Assembly (NCBI GenBank): GCA_001430745.1
Contig: KQ481950.1
Coordinates: forward strand, 1,043,646-1,085,526
Length of the DNA: 41,881 nt
DNA from: Auxenochlorella pyrenoidosa
Lineage: Eukaryota > Chlorophyta > Trebouxiophyceae > Chlorellales > Chlorellaceae
Direction of reading: 5' to 3'
The translations under genes and the position numbers were made by a program. Shown here piece after piece: positions 21,223-36,999 of this stretch. Every line of letters starts with the position of its first letter. Within the stretch, counting starts at the first letter, position 1. The notes beneath the pieces are model-generated. The model was not told the origin of the DNA and did not search any database. It was given only the letters and a program-made list of their open reading frames with translations.

Positions 21223-23939
21223 TCAGCGGCGGCCGGAGCTTCCGCGGCGCGCCATTACGGCGCGGCAGAACGTGCGGCGAGCAGACAGCTCTGTGTAGTA
21301 GGCCAGGCCGCAGGGCAGGATGACGTTCAGCAGCAGCGGCCTGGACCGGGAGGAGGGCGAGGGGGGAAGGGGGTTGGCATCGGGCGGGACGAAGGAGACA
21401 CTCTGGTTGATTGATGATCCGACGCCCCACTTGCGGCATAGGCTCTGTGCTTCTGGCAGGCTCCTAGCCGGGGTTGGGGGTGGGGGTGGGGGGGCAGGAG
21501 GTCAACAGCGGGCGAGCTGCACCCACCTGGCAACGCCGTCCAATAAGCACAGGTCTGCCCCTGAGCTGAGCGGCCTTGCCAGGGCGGCATGGGTGGCCAG
21601 CCTGGTGGCGCAGCCTGGCTGCATCAGCGCTTTGAGGGCCAAGCCGCCTGCCAGCATGAGGCACTGCCCAACAAATTGGACCTGAGGCAGGGCAGAGGGG
21701 GGAGGAAGAGCCTGGTGTGTGCGGGGGTTGCAGGGGAGAAGCACACTGGCTGCCATTCCTTCGCAGACAATGCGCGGAGCCCAGCGCTAAGAGCTCGGCA
21801 GAAATCGAGCGGGGCATCATCATAGCCCGCTTGCTTGCCCAGCGGTGGCATCCCCCGGCGCTGCCTGTCCCAGGCGCCAGCCGCGGCAGCTGTAGTGGCG
21901 CCCTGCACCCTGCCGGCCGCGCTGTTGCCCCCCCCCCCGCAGACGCCCACCTGCAGCACGATGCCCAGCGCCGCGGCCCACAGCAGCTCCACATGGCTGC
22001 CCAGCATGCGCCAGAGGCCCTCGGGGACCGCCGCCGCTGCTGTGAGCTGGGAGGGGACGTCCAGGGCCTGGTGGCAGGCCAGCAGCACATACGTGCAGAT
22101 CAGCAGCTGGTCCCTGCAGGCAGCATGGGCGGCAGGTTGGGGCGGGCTCAGGCAGCGCCCATCGGGCGAGGGACTGAGGCCAGGCAGCAGCTGGAGCTTG
22201 CGCAGAGCAACCGAGGAATGGCGCTGGCCGCAAGGAAGGCCGGGAGGCTTGCGCGCCCTGCAGAGGCACCGCAGCCGGCCGCCCGCCTCCCCCACCCCCT
22301 CCCACCTGTGCGGCTGTACCAGCGCGTTGAGCGGCTGAGCAGCAGCAGGCAGAGCGGCACCAGCACCGTCAGCGCCGCTGGCAAGCACGCGCTCAGGCGC
22401 TCGAGGCTGCAGCCGCCCGAGGGCGGCATGAAACAGGCGGCCAGGTAGTAGAGCACAAGGGCGCACAGGGCAGCGCCATCCATCTGCGGCGGGGCAGACA
22501 GCAGAGGGGTAGGGATGTGGGCGGCAGCCACGCTGGAAAGGGCGGCATGCCAGGCTGAGCGCAGCAGGCTCGCGCGCCGCTGAGCTGGGCGCGCCGGCGG
22601 GGCGCCCGGCGCACCTTGGCCAGCCTGCTGTTGCGCCAGTGCTGGAAGCGCTGCTCCAGCCGGTCGTCGCCAAAGCGCAGCGTGCTGGCGCTCATGGCCC
22701 AGCGCACCGCGGGGTGGGGCAGCACCCGGCCGGGCGCGCCGGCCAGGAAGGCCGAGGGCGGCGGCGGGCGCAGCCCGCCAGAGCCGCTGCCGGTGGCGCC
22801 GCTGCTGCCGCTGCTGCTGCCCAGGCCGGGGTCCTCCTCTTCGTACCCTCCATACAGGGAGCTCGGGGAGTGGTCGTACTCCAGCTCCGGGTACTCAGGG
22901 CCCACGCCCGGGCCCCACTCAGCATGCTCCTCGGGCCGCAGCGCGCGGTGCAGGCGGCCGACATGCGCCGCCAGCTCCCGGCCGTGGTGCTGCGTCACCT
23001 GCGCCGCCAGCAGCAGCGCCAGGCGCAGCTCCCTGCAACCAAGATCGAGTGCACACCGTTCTGAGGGCCAGAGGGCAGGGCGCAAGGGCGGTTTGCAGGG
23101 TGTTTGCAGCCCGGGGCCGCGCCGTAAAGTGTGTGTCATAGCCCGTACGGCAGCTGTGTGGCAGGGGGGGGCCTAAGGAGGAGCTGACAGAGCTGGCCAG
23201 CAACCTGGTCAGTTTCGAGCATGCAACTCACTCTTGCGGCAACTCGTCAGTAGAGGGGTAGCACAGCAGCAGGGCAGCCACGGCCGGGCCAGGAGCTGCC
23301 CCCAGCGGCGGCACCTCTGCCAGAAGCGGCACGCACACAAACGATGCGCCTCCGCCCCCCGCGGCCAGCTGCGAAAGGTCGGCCAGCTGGTGGATGCTGC
23401 AAAAGGGGATCACGCAACGCTGAGAAGGGGGGGTGGGAATGATGAAGGCAGCAGCAGGGCAGTCCTGCGCAGGGGCAAGGTCTGTTTTCGCGGCGGCGAC
23501 GGCCCGCGCTGGCACGTACTGCAAAACTCACACAGGGCCTTCGGCTGCCGCGGTGCGTCCGCTCGCCAGCGCGCGGCCCACCAGGCTGTGCCTCGCGGGG
23601 GTCGCCCAGTAGGTCGGGGGGCTTGCTGGGGCGCGCAGGTCGCTGCTGACGAGCACAACACTGGGACCCTCGCCCCCCAGCGGGAGAGCAGCCCTGCAGG
23701 GTCAGAAACGGGATCGGTATGCATGGAAGACGGCAAGAAAGGCACTCAGGGCGGGCAGGGCGGAGCAGTGCAAGCAGCGGGGCGCACCTGACCGAGCAGG
23801 CCCCTCGGAAGCTGTTCAGCGCTTCACGCTCATCTGGACCGAGTCCTCGTCCCAGCAACGAGGAGGACAGGGCCCGGGCCAGCAGCAGCAGCTGGGACGG
23901 CACCAGCGGGGCTGCTGGGGCCTTTTCCGCCTCTGTCAT
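21223..23939 (-). CDS. GAF-like domain fused to a multi-span membrane domain, uncharacterised
   Basis: Eight exons fit in phase: 23939-23788, 23693-23532, 23396-23232, 23032-22615, 22483-22296, 22113-21951, 21681-21527 and 21340-21223, giving 506 aa. The first 160 residues look like a GAF fold: GPSVVLVSSDLRAP, HSLVGRALASGRTAAAEGPV, ASFVCVPLLAEVPPLG, AVAALLLCYPSTDELPQEE, LLLAAQVTQHHGREL. An acidic, Gly/Ser-rich linker follows (starting EYPELEYDHSPSSLYGGYEE). The C-terminal part has about five hydrophobic segments (including ALCALVLYYLAACF, LTVLVPLCLLLLS, LLICTYVLLACH and LLLNVILPCGLAYY) and ends in a basic tail. No kinase, cyclase or HAMP signature is seen. A sensor role is inference from architecture only. 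Confidence 0.65.
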
Positions 23940-24507
23940 GGCGCCTGAAAGCGAGCCATGGCAGTGCCAATGATGAAGGGGAAAGGTTACGGGACTAGCC
24001 GGCCGTGGCCACCCTGCTTATTTGGACGGCCTTGCAAATGATGTCAACATCTGGTGGCGGCAGAAGGCTTTGTGCTCCGCAATCATCCACGTGCGTGATC
24101 GCGGCTCTCTGCGCCCTGCAAACGCACCCAAAGGCGCTGCTGTCTGCGAGCTACACCTTTAGGCATTCTCAACTTTGGCCAAATCTTGTCTGTGCCGCAC
24201 TGGCGGGGTAGAACTTTGATCTGCGCACCAGGGCGATCCTCCGCTGCCACTGCACTGCCGAGCGCTGGCAAGTCTGCTGCGCGGGTTTCAGGCCCGGCGC
24301 CGCTGCGCGCCGACTCTACCGTGGTTGCGATCCATTCAGCGGGGCCTGCCCAGCAGCCATATCACTTTCCCTTGCCGCCGCCGCCGCAGCCGCCGCCGCC
24401 GCCGCCGCCGCCGCCTGCTGTTGCTGCTGCGTGACCGTCCGGCCTGCTGCACGACCCCTGCTCTGCAGTGCATCTCCAACCGCAACAGGAAGTGAATCCC
24501 TGGCAGC
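23940..24507. other. Divergent region, GAF-membrane gene and UFM1
   Basis: A 568-base spacer holding both 5' leaders. A (CCG)n run lies at 24374-24414. A plus-strand frame from 24186 (GTG or later start) ends in a poly-Pro run at 24434, just before the UFM1 ATG; it could be an upstream frame but is more likely untranslated. Confidence 0.45.
24374..24414. repeat. (CCG)n microsatellite in the UFM1 5' leader
   Basis: A nearly pure CCG repeat about 95-135 bases upstream of the UFM1 start codon. On transcript it would be C-rich, with GGC pairing potential on the other strand. Confidence 0.9.
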
Positions 24508-25134
24508 ATGAGCGGCAGCAAGGTCAGCTTCAAGGTGACCCTCACCTCGGACCCCAAGCTCCCCTTCCGCGTCTTTTCGGTGCCCGAGGAGGCGCCCTTC
24601 ACAGCAGTGCTCAAGTTTGCGGCAGAGGAGGTGGGACGCGCCCCAAGGGAGCTTGGGGAAGCCTGGCTGGGCGTGGCAATCCTGGCTGTAACGGACGGAG
24701 GGCTGTTTGCATGTCCAACAGTCCTCTGCTGCACGCGTGCGGGCTCGTGCCACTCCCGTGCACCCTGGTGGGATGCCTCCCACCATGACGCCCTTTCTGT
24801 GCCGGTTTCTGTGTGCAGTTCAAGGTGCCTGCCGCCACCAGCGCCATCATCACTAACGGTGCGTCCCAGCATGGGTGGGTTGGGGGCCCCGCCGCAACCA
24901 GCAGTCAGCCCTCTAGCCCGCTGCTGGCGCGTCAACATGCGGTGCCGCCATCTGTCTTGCATTCATCCTGCTCGCGACGTTCCCCTCGCAGATGGTGTGG
25001 GCATCAACCCGCAGCAGACTGCAGGCAATGTGTTCCTGAAGCATGGCAGCGAGCTGCGGCTCATCCCCCGCGATCGTGTGGGCTGCAGCTGCGCCGCGCC
25101 AGGCGGCAGCGCGGCAGCAGCTGGTGCGCGATGA
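24508..25134 (+). CDS. UFM1: Ubiquitin-fold modifier 1 precursor
   Basis: UFM1 is conjugated to ribosomal protein uL24 (RPL26) and other ER-linked targets by UBA5, UFC1 and UFL1. Exons 24508-24630, 24819-24858 and 24992-25134 give 101 aa. The sequence is almost the family consensus: SFKVTLTSDPKLPFRVFSVP, PFTAVLKFAAEEFKVPAATS, AIITND, GINPQQTAGNVFLKHGSELR, LIPRDRVG. The expected conjugating Gly is residue 85. Past it is a 16-residue tail (CSCAAPGGSAAAAGAR), far longer than the two residues of animal UFM1. It must be removed by a UFSP protease if the protein is used. TGTAA at 25300-25304 is a likely poly(A) signal. Confidence 0.96.
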   Translation: MSGSKVSFKVTLTSDPKLPFRVFSVPEEAPFTAVLKFAAEEVGRAPRELGEAWLGVAILAVTDGGLFACPTVLCCTRAGSCHSRAPWWDASHHDALSVPVSVCSSRCLPPPAPSSLTVRPSMGGLGAPPQPAVSPLARCWRVNMRCRHLSCIHPARDVPLADGVGINPQQTAGNVFLKHGSELRLIPRDRVGCSCAAPGGSAAAAGAR

Positions 25135-25492
25135 AGCGTGGCAGGCACAGCAGCAGTCCAGCACGTGAGCGCATGTGTGCCTCGGCTTTGACTTTGCAGA
25201 CTTCACACTAGACGGCGCGCATGCGCCAAAATAGCAGTGTACTACGTGCAGAGGCAGCGCACGAATTTATTTGAATGCTTTCGCTAAGCTGCGTGTACCT
25301 GTAAGTGTTTTTCGCCCTTGCATGAAAGCAGTCGCGGCTGAGGCAGAGAACGCCGCGAGGGTACGCGGGTCATGTACTCGCGGCTCTGCCGGTAGCCCCG
25401 GCCTCCTCCCAGTCAGCAGCGCCGACACTCCATCAGGACACCGCTGCCTGCTTGTGCGCTGCGCGCGATGCCGGATCTGGCTGCCTCGGCGC
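25135..25492. other. Convergent 3' region of UFM1 and LysRS
   Basis: Contains TGTAA at 25300-25304 for the UFM1 transcript. No clear minus-strand TGTAA is seen for the LysRS transcript. No exon. Confidence 0.45.
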
Positions 25493-30084
<4,592 letters not shown>

Positions 30085-30579
30085 GCTGCTGCCGCTGCTG
30101 TGAGCTATGCTACAGCTATGTTGAGAGGGCAGGAGCATACCGCGCAGCGTTTGCGCCACGGGACGCCCGCCACCCAGCCTTTGCGGTGCACCAAGCAACA
30201 AGTGGCAATTTCGCAAGAAGCGGCACTTTACAACCGGTTTACAGGCGCTGCAGTGCAAAATAAACTAGTGGGTTATTCCATGCATGGCGCAGGAAGGGAG
30301 AGCCATCTTGCCACGGGGCACGGCCAGCCTGGCTCACTCCTTTCTGGCCTTGCATGCTTTGCAGAGACCCTAGATTCATTCATAAACACCCTCACAGTAC
30401 GCCCAACCTCTCTCGTCCAGCCAGAACTGGCACCTGCCGAAGCGAGAAGGAGTGAGCGGAGCAGCCCGGCAGAGCTGCAGCAAGGGCACTCAAGCGAGCG
30501 ATCCCCCACGCCCCTTGCACAGCAGCAGCCTCTGCAACAGCGGCGGCGCCAGTGGCGGCTGGCGGCAGGAACAGCGAGC
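30085..30579. other. Divergent promoter region, LysRS and cobalamin-binding-like gene
   Basis: A 495-base spacer between two start codons. It contains possible longer 5' extensions of the LysRS leader (in-frame ATG at 30138 and 30258). No defined promoter element is evident. Confidence 0.4.
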
Positions 30580-32096
30580 ATGGCGCAGCCGCGCACCACC
30601 CCCACAGAACTCCGTGTTGTGTCCCTACTCCCGGCAGCAACAGACACAGTGGTATCTCTGGATCTAACACATCTGCTGGTCGGGCGCTCGCACGAGGTGC
30701 GCTACTTCTGGCGTTGGTGGGGCAACGAGCCGGCAGCCGAGGAGTGATCGGCTTGTTTGCTGCCTGCAGGCCTGCTTCTTTATGGAGCCCATGGCAGTCT
30801 CCAAGGAGCTGATAATTCCATAAGGAACCTCTGCCCGCATGTGCCACCCTCATGTAAGCGGGCCCTGCTTCCTCCGCCCCTGCGTGCAGTGCGACTGGCC
30901 CGAGGTGGCGCACCTGCCGGCCCCGACCTCCAGCCGTGTGGGCGCCATCCCCGTGGACGACATCGACGCCTGCATGAGCGCCAGCGCGGCCGCGGTGCAG
31001 GAGATGGCGCACCTGGGCCCCGCCCTGGCGGTGCCGCTGCTCGAGTACGGTGAGCGGCGTCCGGGCCCCCTTCGCTGCCGGCCGCTGCTGTTGTACCCGC
31101 GGCCAGGTTTCTTCAAAGGCAGTCAAACGCACATGCATCCCCCTGCCCCGCAACCACCGCTCTGCAGGCCTCTCTGTGTACCACACGCACGTGGAGCAGC
31201 TGCGGTCGCTGCGGCCGGATGTGATATTGACCTGCCTGCAGGCGGCGCACGGCGCGGTGCTGTCAGACGGCCTGCTGGACGCCGCGCTGCACGCTGTGCT
31301 GGGCTACGCGCCACGCGTGGTGCACTGCGCGGCCGCAGACCTGCCGGGGGTGTGGCGAGACATGCAGGCTGTGGCAGACGCGCTAGGCGCAGGCGAGGCG
31401 GGGCGGCAGCGGATCGGCGCGCAGCAGCGGCAGCTGGCAGCGGCGGCTGAGGCGGCCCGGGGGCGCGGCCAGCTGCGGGTGGCGTGCATACAGTGGCCCA
31501 GCCCGCTGATGGCATGCAGCGCCTGGGTTCCCGAGCTCATCAGGGTGAGCGAGCAGTGAGACATGGTTCTCTCAGTGGCTGCACCTGTGCTGGGCGGGGG
31601 CTGAGCGCAAGCGGTAGAGCCTCAGGCATGCACGGACCAACCTGCGCTGGCCTGTCGCCGCTGCTGCCAAGGCGTTGCGTCCCGTCGGTCCGCCCGCCTC
31701 ACCCTCTGCCTGCCCTGCACCCTACTGCGGCATTCCTTTGGGCAGATGACGGGCAGCGCCGACGTGTGCGGCAGCGTGGAGCAAGCCGAAGTGCTGGATG
31801 AGCGGAAGCTGGCAGAGGCGGCCCCCGATGTCGTGGTCTTTGCCCTCTGCGGCCTCTCCTTGGAGCAGTCGTGCAAGACCGCGGCGGCTGCCATCCGGCG
31901 GCTCAAGGACGCGTGGGCGGCGCTGCCGGCGGCCAAGGCGGGCAGGGTGGCGGTGGTGGACGGCGAGCGCGTGTTCAGCCGGCCGGGCCCCCTGCTGGTG
32001 CCCTCCATGGAGGCGCTGGTGGAGCTCATGCACCCCGAGGCGCAGCCCTTTGGCCATGAGGGCAAGCTGTGGCGCTGGCTGCCCGCCGCCAGCTGA
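30580..32096 (+). CDS. Cobalamin-binding-like protein (BtuF/TroA fold)
   Basis: Exons 30580-30696, 30890-31049, 31168-31544 and 31746-32096 give 334 aa. The start is the hallmark of bacterial cobalamin-binding proteins: ELRVVSLLPAATDTV, then LLVGRSHECDWPEV. Next come SLRPDVILTCLQ, RVACIQWPSPLMACSAWVPE, and the second lobe APDVVVFALCGLSLEQSCK with FSRPGPLLVPSMEALVELMH. The fold is a two-lobed periplasmic-binding-type domain. No signal peptide or transit peptide is obvious at the called start, so in this alga it may be cytosolic; no ABC transporter partner lies nearby. Ligand (B12 or another tetrapyrrole) is inference. The start ATG directly precedes the core, so little is missing. TGTAA at 32439-32443. 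Confidence 0.85.
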
Positions 32097-33074
32097 GCTG
32101 GCGTTGGTCCCGCTCCCGCCACCCGCCCGCTGCCCCCAGCGAGCGGCTGCATGGCTCGGCCAGCAGGCGGGCGCAGCATGAACAATTGCAATGCATGGAA
32201 CCCATACCGAGCGTGTGAGCCGAGCCGCCTGTGTGCAAACCGCCCCTTGTCTGTGATTGGCCCGCTGCCTCAGCATGCGCCCATCCTGTCCTCTACTCGT
32301 CGCTGGCTCCCGGTCAGCCCGCCGTGACCCCCCCGCTTGCCGCGCACCAGCCTTGCTCAAGGGCGCATCCTGGATTGCACCGCAGCATGTGGATCTTTTT
32401 CCTTGAATGCACATTTCTCAATCTCTTTACAGAGTGTCTGTAAACCTGCTATGCAATTCTGGCTGTACGGTGGTAGCAGGGAGGCCAGCTACGGAAAACC
32501 GGTTAGTAGGCGTGCTTGGGCAGGCAGGGGTGCCGGCCTCGCAAGGCTGGCAAGGGAAGACGTGGACGTGCAGACATGTTCAATCATCTGAGGGCTGAGG
32601 CAGCTGTGCCGAAGCTAAGAGGTGCGAGACCAGAGGGTGCTGGGAGACGTGAGAAAGAAGACGGAGGGAAAACGGGGGTCGCCGGGTGCGGCTGGTGAAG
32701 AAAGGAGAGGCTGGTTAAAGCAGTGAGGGGACGAGGAGGGCGCAGGAGCGCTGCACCCCACGGCTTGCGCCCCCAAAGATTCGAGCAAAGGCACCGATGG
32801 ACCAGAAATGAAAGGGGAGCAGTGCGTGTATGTGCGTGTGAGGGAGGTGTGTGCTGTCCGTCAACAGGCGCATGATTGGGAGAGGGATGGCATGCGCAGG
32901 AGGGGGTTAGTATACAGGTGCGTTGGGACAATCGGCCGGCAGCTTGCAACCCTGCATGCGCGGCACGCAAGGCCAGCCAGGGCAGGAAGGGGAAGCTGGC
33001 CTGACCATTGGGGCGCAGCCAGTGGCGCCTGGCATGCTGCCAAACAGCCGGTGACCAGTGGCTGCTGCAGGTGC
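32097..33074. other. Convergent 3' region of BtuF-like and chlorophyll b reductase-like genes
   Basis: No exon is seen. The two 3' UTRs meet at the palindromic poly(A) element at 32427-32443. The remaining 630 bases to 33074 would be the long 3' UTR of the reductase. Confidence 0.5.
32427..32443. terminator. Bidirectional poly(A) motif TTACA-N7-TGTAA
   Basis: TGTAA is the usual chlorophyte poly(A) motif. TTACA at 32427-32431 is the same motif for the minus strand, and TGTAA at 32439-32443 is for the plus strand. They are inverted copies seven bases apart between two convergent genes. Confidence 0.6.
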
Positions 33075-36000
33075 TCAGTGCCCTGGCGGCGGGGCCTTGG
33101 CCAGTGCGTCCGACACGATGAGGAAGAAGGAGAGGGCCATGGAGAGGGAGTAGGCCAGCTGCAGGCTGCCGGAGCGGCGCGCGGCGCGCTTCTGCAGGCG
33201 CTGCGTGAGGCGGGCGTGGCGGCCAGACAGGCGCTCGCTTTCGGGCAGGTACACCGGGCGGCCTGCGGGGGGCAGGGGAAGGTGGGGGGGTGCGTGGAGT
33301 GTGGGGGCGCGCAAGCCCAGGTTCCCACAATGGACCACCGTCCTGTTCTGTTGCCCCACAGAAAGGGCGCTTGATGTTGTCAGGTCGCAGCCGGGTGCCT
33401 CAGAGCTGGCGCCAACCCCAGGGTCGCGCCCGCCAGCTTTGCGCCCGTGGCCCTGGCACCCCTCACCCTCGGCATCAAAGTAGCGCCCGATGTTGAAGGG
33501 CGCGGCCAGCAGCTTGAGCAGCACGCGCGCGGGGGTGAGGTAGCGGATGGCGGCGCCAGAGGCGCGGTGGGCCACCACGCTGCGGGCGCGCGGAACCAGA
33601 AAGGCTGCCACCGTCTCTGGGTGCTCGCACAGGATGTTAAACACCTGTCAGGCAGCAGGAGGGCGGGCAGGGGTTGGCAGGTGAGGAGCCGGAAGGGGAC
33701 GGAAGGGGGGCGCAGCTCAGAGCCGGAGGGCCGGCGGGTTGAACGTGGCGGTGCGCAGTGGCGCTCGACCAGCAGTCACAACAATCGGTTTGAACCCTGC
33801 CAGGCCCGCACCCTCTCCTTCCTGGAGCCCCCCCCACCTGCTTGTTCTGCGGCGTGGCGCCCTCCAGCAGCAGCTCTGCGAGAGGAGGGGTGGAGCAGCA
33901 GGCAGAGGTGTTGAGGCGCGAGGCGATGTGCAGAATGCTGCTCCCCTGCCAGCCAGCGGACGCCCTTGCCACCCACTCGGCTTCTGCCCAAAGCCGAAGG
34001 GGCTACAAGCTATCTACCGCCACCGCCGCTGCACCTGCGGCAAGACCGGTGCCCTCAGCAATCAACCGTGGGAGGCCCACCTGTGAGCACCATGCCGGGG
34101 CTGAGGTTGTGGACGCACACGGGGCTGGGCCCCTGCAGGGCAGCCGCCTCGTGCTGCAGCGTGCACAGCAGCTGCGCAATGGCAGCCTTGGTTGCCCCAT
34201 ACGTCGCATACTGCAGCAGTGGGCCGGGAGCGTGTGCGGGGCTGAGGCAACGGTCGGGCGCTGCGCCCATGCCAGCCACACTCCCCAGCTGCGCAAACCC
34301 ACGCATGGCAGCACGTCTACCAGCCCCCCCACCCGTGCTGCACCCCCACACCTGCGGCGTGGCGATGCCATCCGACCCGGCCCCCTCCAGGTTGAAGATG
34401 TGGCCCGGGGTGCCGCCCGGCTGCGCCGCCATGGCGCGCATGCCCGCCCGCGTGGCCAGCAGCGTGCCCACCAAATTAGTGCGCACCACCTGCACCACCT
34501 GCTCAGGCGGCAGCTCCACCAGGCTCTGCGGTGCGGGCAGAGGGTGGGGTGGGGGAGGGTGGTGGGTGGTGGTGGGTGGAGTGGGGGCTCGGAAAAGCCG
34601 CTCAGGCTGGGCAGCATTGGTGTCAGGGACAGTGCACTGCCAGCCGCCGCCCTTGCCGAGGCAGTTCCCTGCTCCCTTCACACCAGCAAGAAGGCCCACC
34701 CCTGACTGCTCTGCAATGTGTGCCAGCCCAGAGGGATCGGGGACCCTCCCCGCCAGCCATGCCTGCTCACCTTGAAGGAACCACTGTACCCGGCATTGTT
34801 GACTGCAGCAGGAGCAGCACGGGGCAGGCAGAGACAGTCAGCCAGCTGCCAGATCGGATCCGCCGCTTTCTTTAACTTCTTCTCTGCTAGGGCATGTGGC
34901 ATGGTGGAGCAGGCAGCCAGGGGCCCCAGCCATTGCTGGGAGCACATGCCTGGCAGCCAGGCTGGCATGGCCATGCATGTGCGCCATGGGCTGGCACAGC
35001 AGGCAGGGCAGGGCAGGGCAGCATGCACAGCGCACCCAGCACGTCGATGCCGCCCAGCATCCCCTGGGCAGCCGCCATGAGCGCCTCCACAGAGGCGGGG
35101 TCGCCCACGTCGCAGGCCGCGCCTGCAGGACGGACATGGCCAGCGAGCGGCAGGCAGGGCGGCTTGCAACGCTGCCTCCGGTCAAAAGCCCCTGCCTAGG
35201 CACACGCATGCCGTCAGTGAGCACAGCTCCACCGAGGCACGGCGCGTGCCCGGCATTGTGCAGCCCACACGGCGCGAGCTGCACCATGTCGGGCATGCAC
35301 CTCGGCACAGGCACGAGCGTGCGCTGCCCCGCACCCTGCACATCGGCGCCGGGACCGGCCTCCAGCCGCAGCTGCTGGGCGGCCAGCTGGGCCCCCGCCT
35401 CGCTGCGGCTGGTCACCAGCACGCGGTCGCCGCTCCTGCAGCAGGCAGGGCAAGGCACGTGCCCGTCACAGCCTGCTTGCCGTCCTCCCGCCAACGGCTC
35501 GGCTCCTACATCGCCGGGCTCTGCCTCAAGCACCCAGCTGGGCCCCAGGCCTGCCCGGCCCTTCCCTCCAAGGGCCCCAGCGCCGCTTGCCTGAGGAACT
35601 CGCGCGCCAAGGCCTTGCCAATGCCGGAGCTGCCGCCCGTGATGACCACCCGGAGGGGCGCGTCGGGCGCCCGCCACAGCCGCCGGGCCCCCACCACCCC
35701 CGCGGCAGAGGCAAGGCAGCCCAGCAGGCCCCCCGCCACTGCTGGCAGCCACAGCGGGGTCAGGGCCGCCGCACCTGCAAGTGTGAGCAAAGTGCAAAGG
35801 CAGGGGATGTAGTCGACAATGGGCAGGCACACTGTCAGTACAAGCCAGGCCTAGCCAATAGCTACGGTTATGCACATCCAGCTCCGGCACCCCAGCTTCT
35901 CAAAACACATCCTGCTGTGGCCCACCCCGACACCCACCTGCCAGCTGCACAGACGTGGCTAGCAGCCAGGCTGAGCCCACCACCAGCCCAACAGGCCGGT

Positions 36001-36430
36001 GCATGCCCTCCAGACTCCCGCTGGCAGCAGCTGCTGGGCGGCTGGTCGCAGGGGCGACAGGGCCGGCGCTGTCCAACTGCACTGGAAGCGACTCTGCAGC
36101 TGAGCAGTTTGCCACTGCTTCTGGTGCCGCTTGCGCATCATCCAGCTGGTCGACCTCCATGGGTGCCTCGAAACGAAGCTGGGCAGGCGCAGGGATGATG
36201 TTGTTGACAGCACCAGGAGCCAGCCTAGCGGGCGGGTTCTGCCGAGCTGTCGGAGGCGCATCTCCAGGAGCCGCCCCGTGGCTGCTGCACACAACTCGGT
36301 ATGACTGGGCCGCCCGGCAGGGGCGCTGCGGCAGGCAGAGTGAGGCGCTGGCGCCGCTGCTGCGCTCGGCGCCGGCGGCCCGGGGCAGGGAGGTGGCCGC
36401 CGGGCGGGAAGTGGCAGATGAGGTGCGCAT
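33075..36430 (-). CDS. Chlorophyll b reductase-like SDR (NYC1/NOL family)
   Basis: NYC1/NOL reduce chlorophyll b to 7-hydroxymethyl chlorophyll a at the thylakoid, the first step of chlorophyll b and light-harvesting complex breakdown. Ten exons: 36430-35938, 35774-35591, 35435-35335, 35122-35036, 34802-34771, 34525-34352, 34210-34081, 33875-33838, 33644-33467 and 33262-33075; 534 aa. An Arg/Ser/Ala-rich N-terminus suits a plastid transit peptide. A hydrophobic span (169-192) precedes TGGSSGIG (210-217), VNNAGYSG, HIFNLEGAGSDG and YGATK (Tyr361, Lys365). The family tail is clear: NLSPGMVLTELLLEGATPQN, VFNILCEHPETVAAFLVP, YLTPARVLLKLL, GRYFDAEGRPVY. A second span (LAYSLSMALSFFLIVSDALA) is near the C-terminus. 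Intron 2 starts GCAAGC. NYC1 versus NOL is unresolved; the spans favour NYC1. Confidence 0.88.
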
Positions 36431-36999
36431 TGTGCTGCCACCTCACAAAATGCACTGCGGCGGCTGGGCGGCACAGCAGGGGCTGTGGCGACTGGGTGGG
36501 AGGCGAGCGCTTCAACCTCCTGCAGGGCAGAACAGCTGTGAAGCCGGCAGCCAGGCAGCAACCCCTGCTCACAAACACTGTCGTTCGCCTCTTGTGTGCC
36601 AGAGTTGTGTTTGGAACCCAGAAACAGAGGGGCACCTAGTGCTGACTAGGCCAGCGCGGCAGGCGGGACAGGAGGGAAGAAGAAAGGGGCTGCAGTGATG
36701 CTTTCTGAGCACAGATCACTTCCTGGCTACAACGGAGGAACCCTCAGGCGCTGTCCATCACTTTGAGCCCTGCCTGCGCACGGAGCCGACGCGCTCCCTT
36801 GGTCTCAGGCCTTGTCTGCAATCCGTCCATCTCTGCATCATATCCCGGTCTTGCGAAACCGGCAGCAGGGCCTGCATCCTTGGCCGCATACTTGGCCGGC
36901 CACTCCGCCGCCGCTTGCCCGCAAGTGCTTCTTGCCCTCCAGCAAACTGCGCTCGTTCACCCACCACACCAGTGCAGCAGTCGAGCTAATAAGCTTGTC
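36431..36999. other. Divergent promoter region, reductase and UBA protein
   Basis: A 569-base spacer between two start codons. No exon or clear motif is seen. Confidence 0.4.

Noticed and set aside
22639..23064. Long plus-strand frames opposite the GAF-membrane gene
   Set aside because: Shadows of the real minus-strand exons; composition is Arg/Ala-rich nonsense and no splice structure fits.
24186..24434. Upstream frame ending in poly-Pro before UFM1
   Set aside because: Driven by the CCG repeat and starts at a non-ATG or weak context; treated as leader sequence.
31570..31640. Possible tRNA-like segment (AAGCGGTAGAGCCTC)
   Set aside because: No cloverleaf can be formed around it; it lies in intron 3 of the BtuF-like gene.
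33075..36430. 3-ketodihydrosphingosine reductase or a generic SDR
   Set aside because: The FNLEGAGS, SPGMVLT, FNILCEHPETVA and RYLTPARVLL blocks are specific to the chlorophyll b reductase family.
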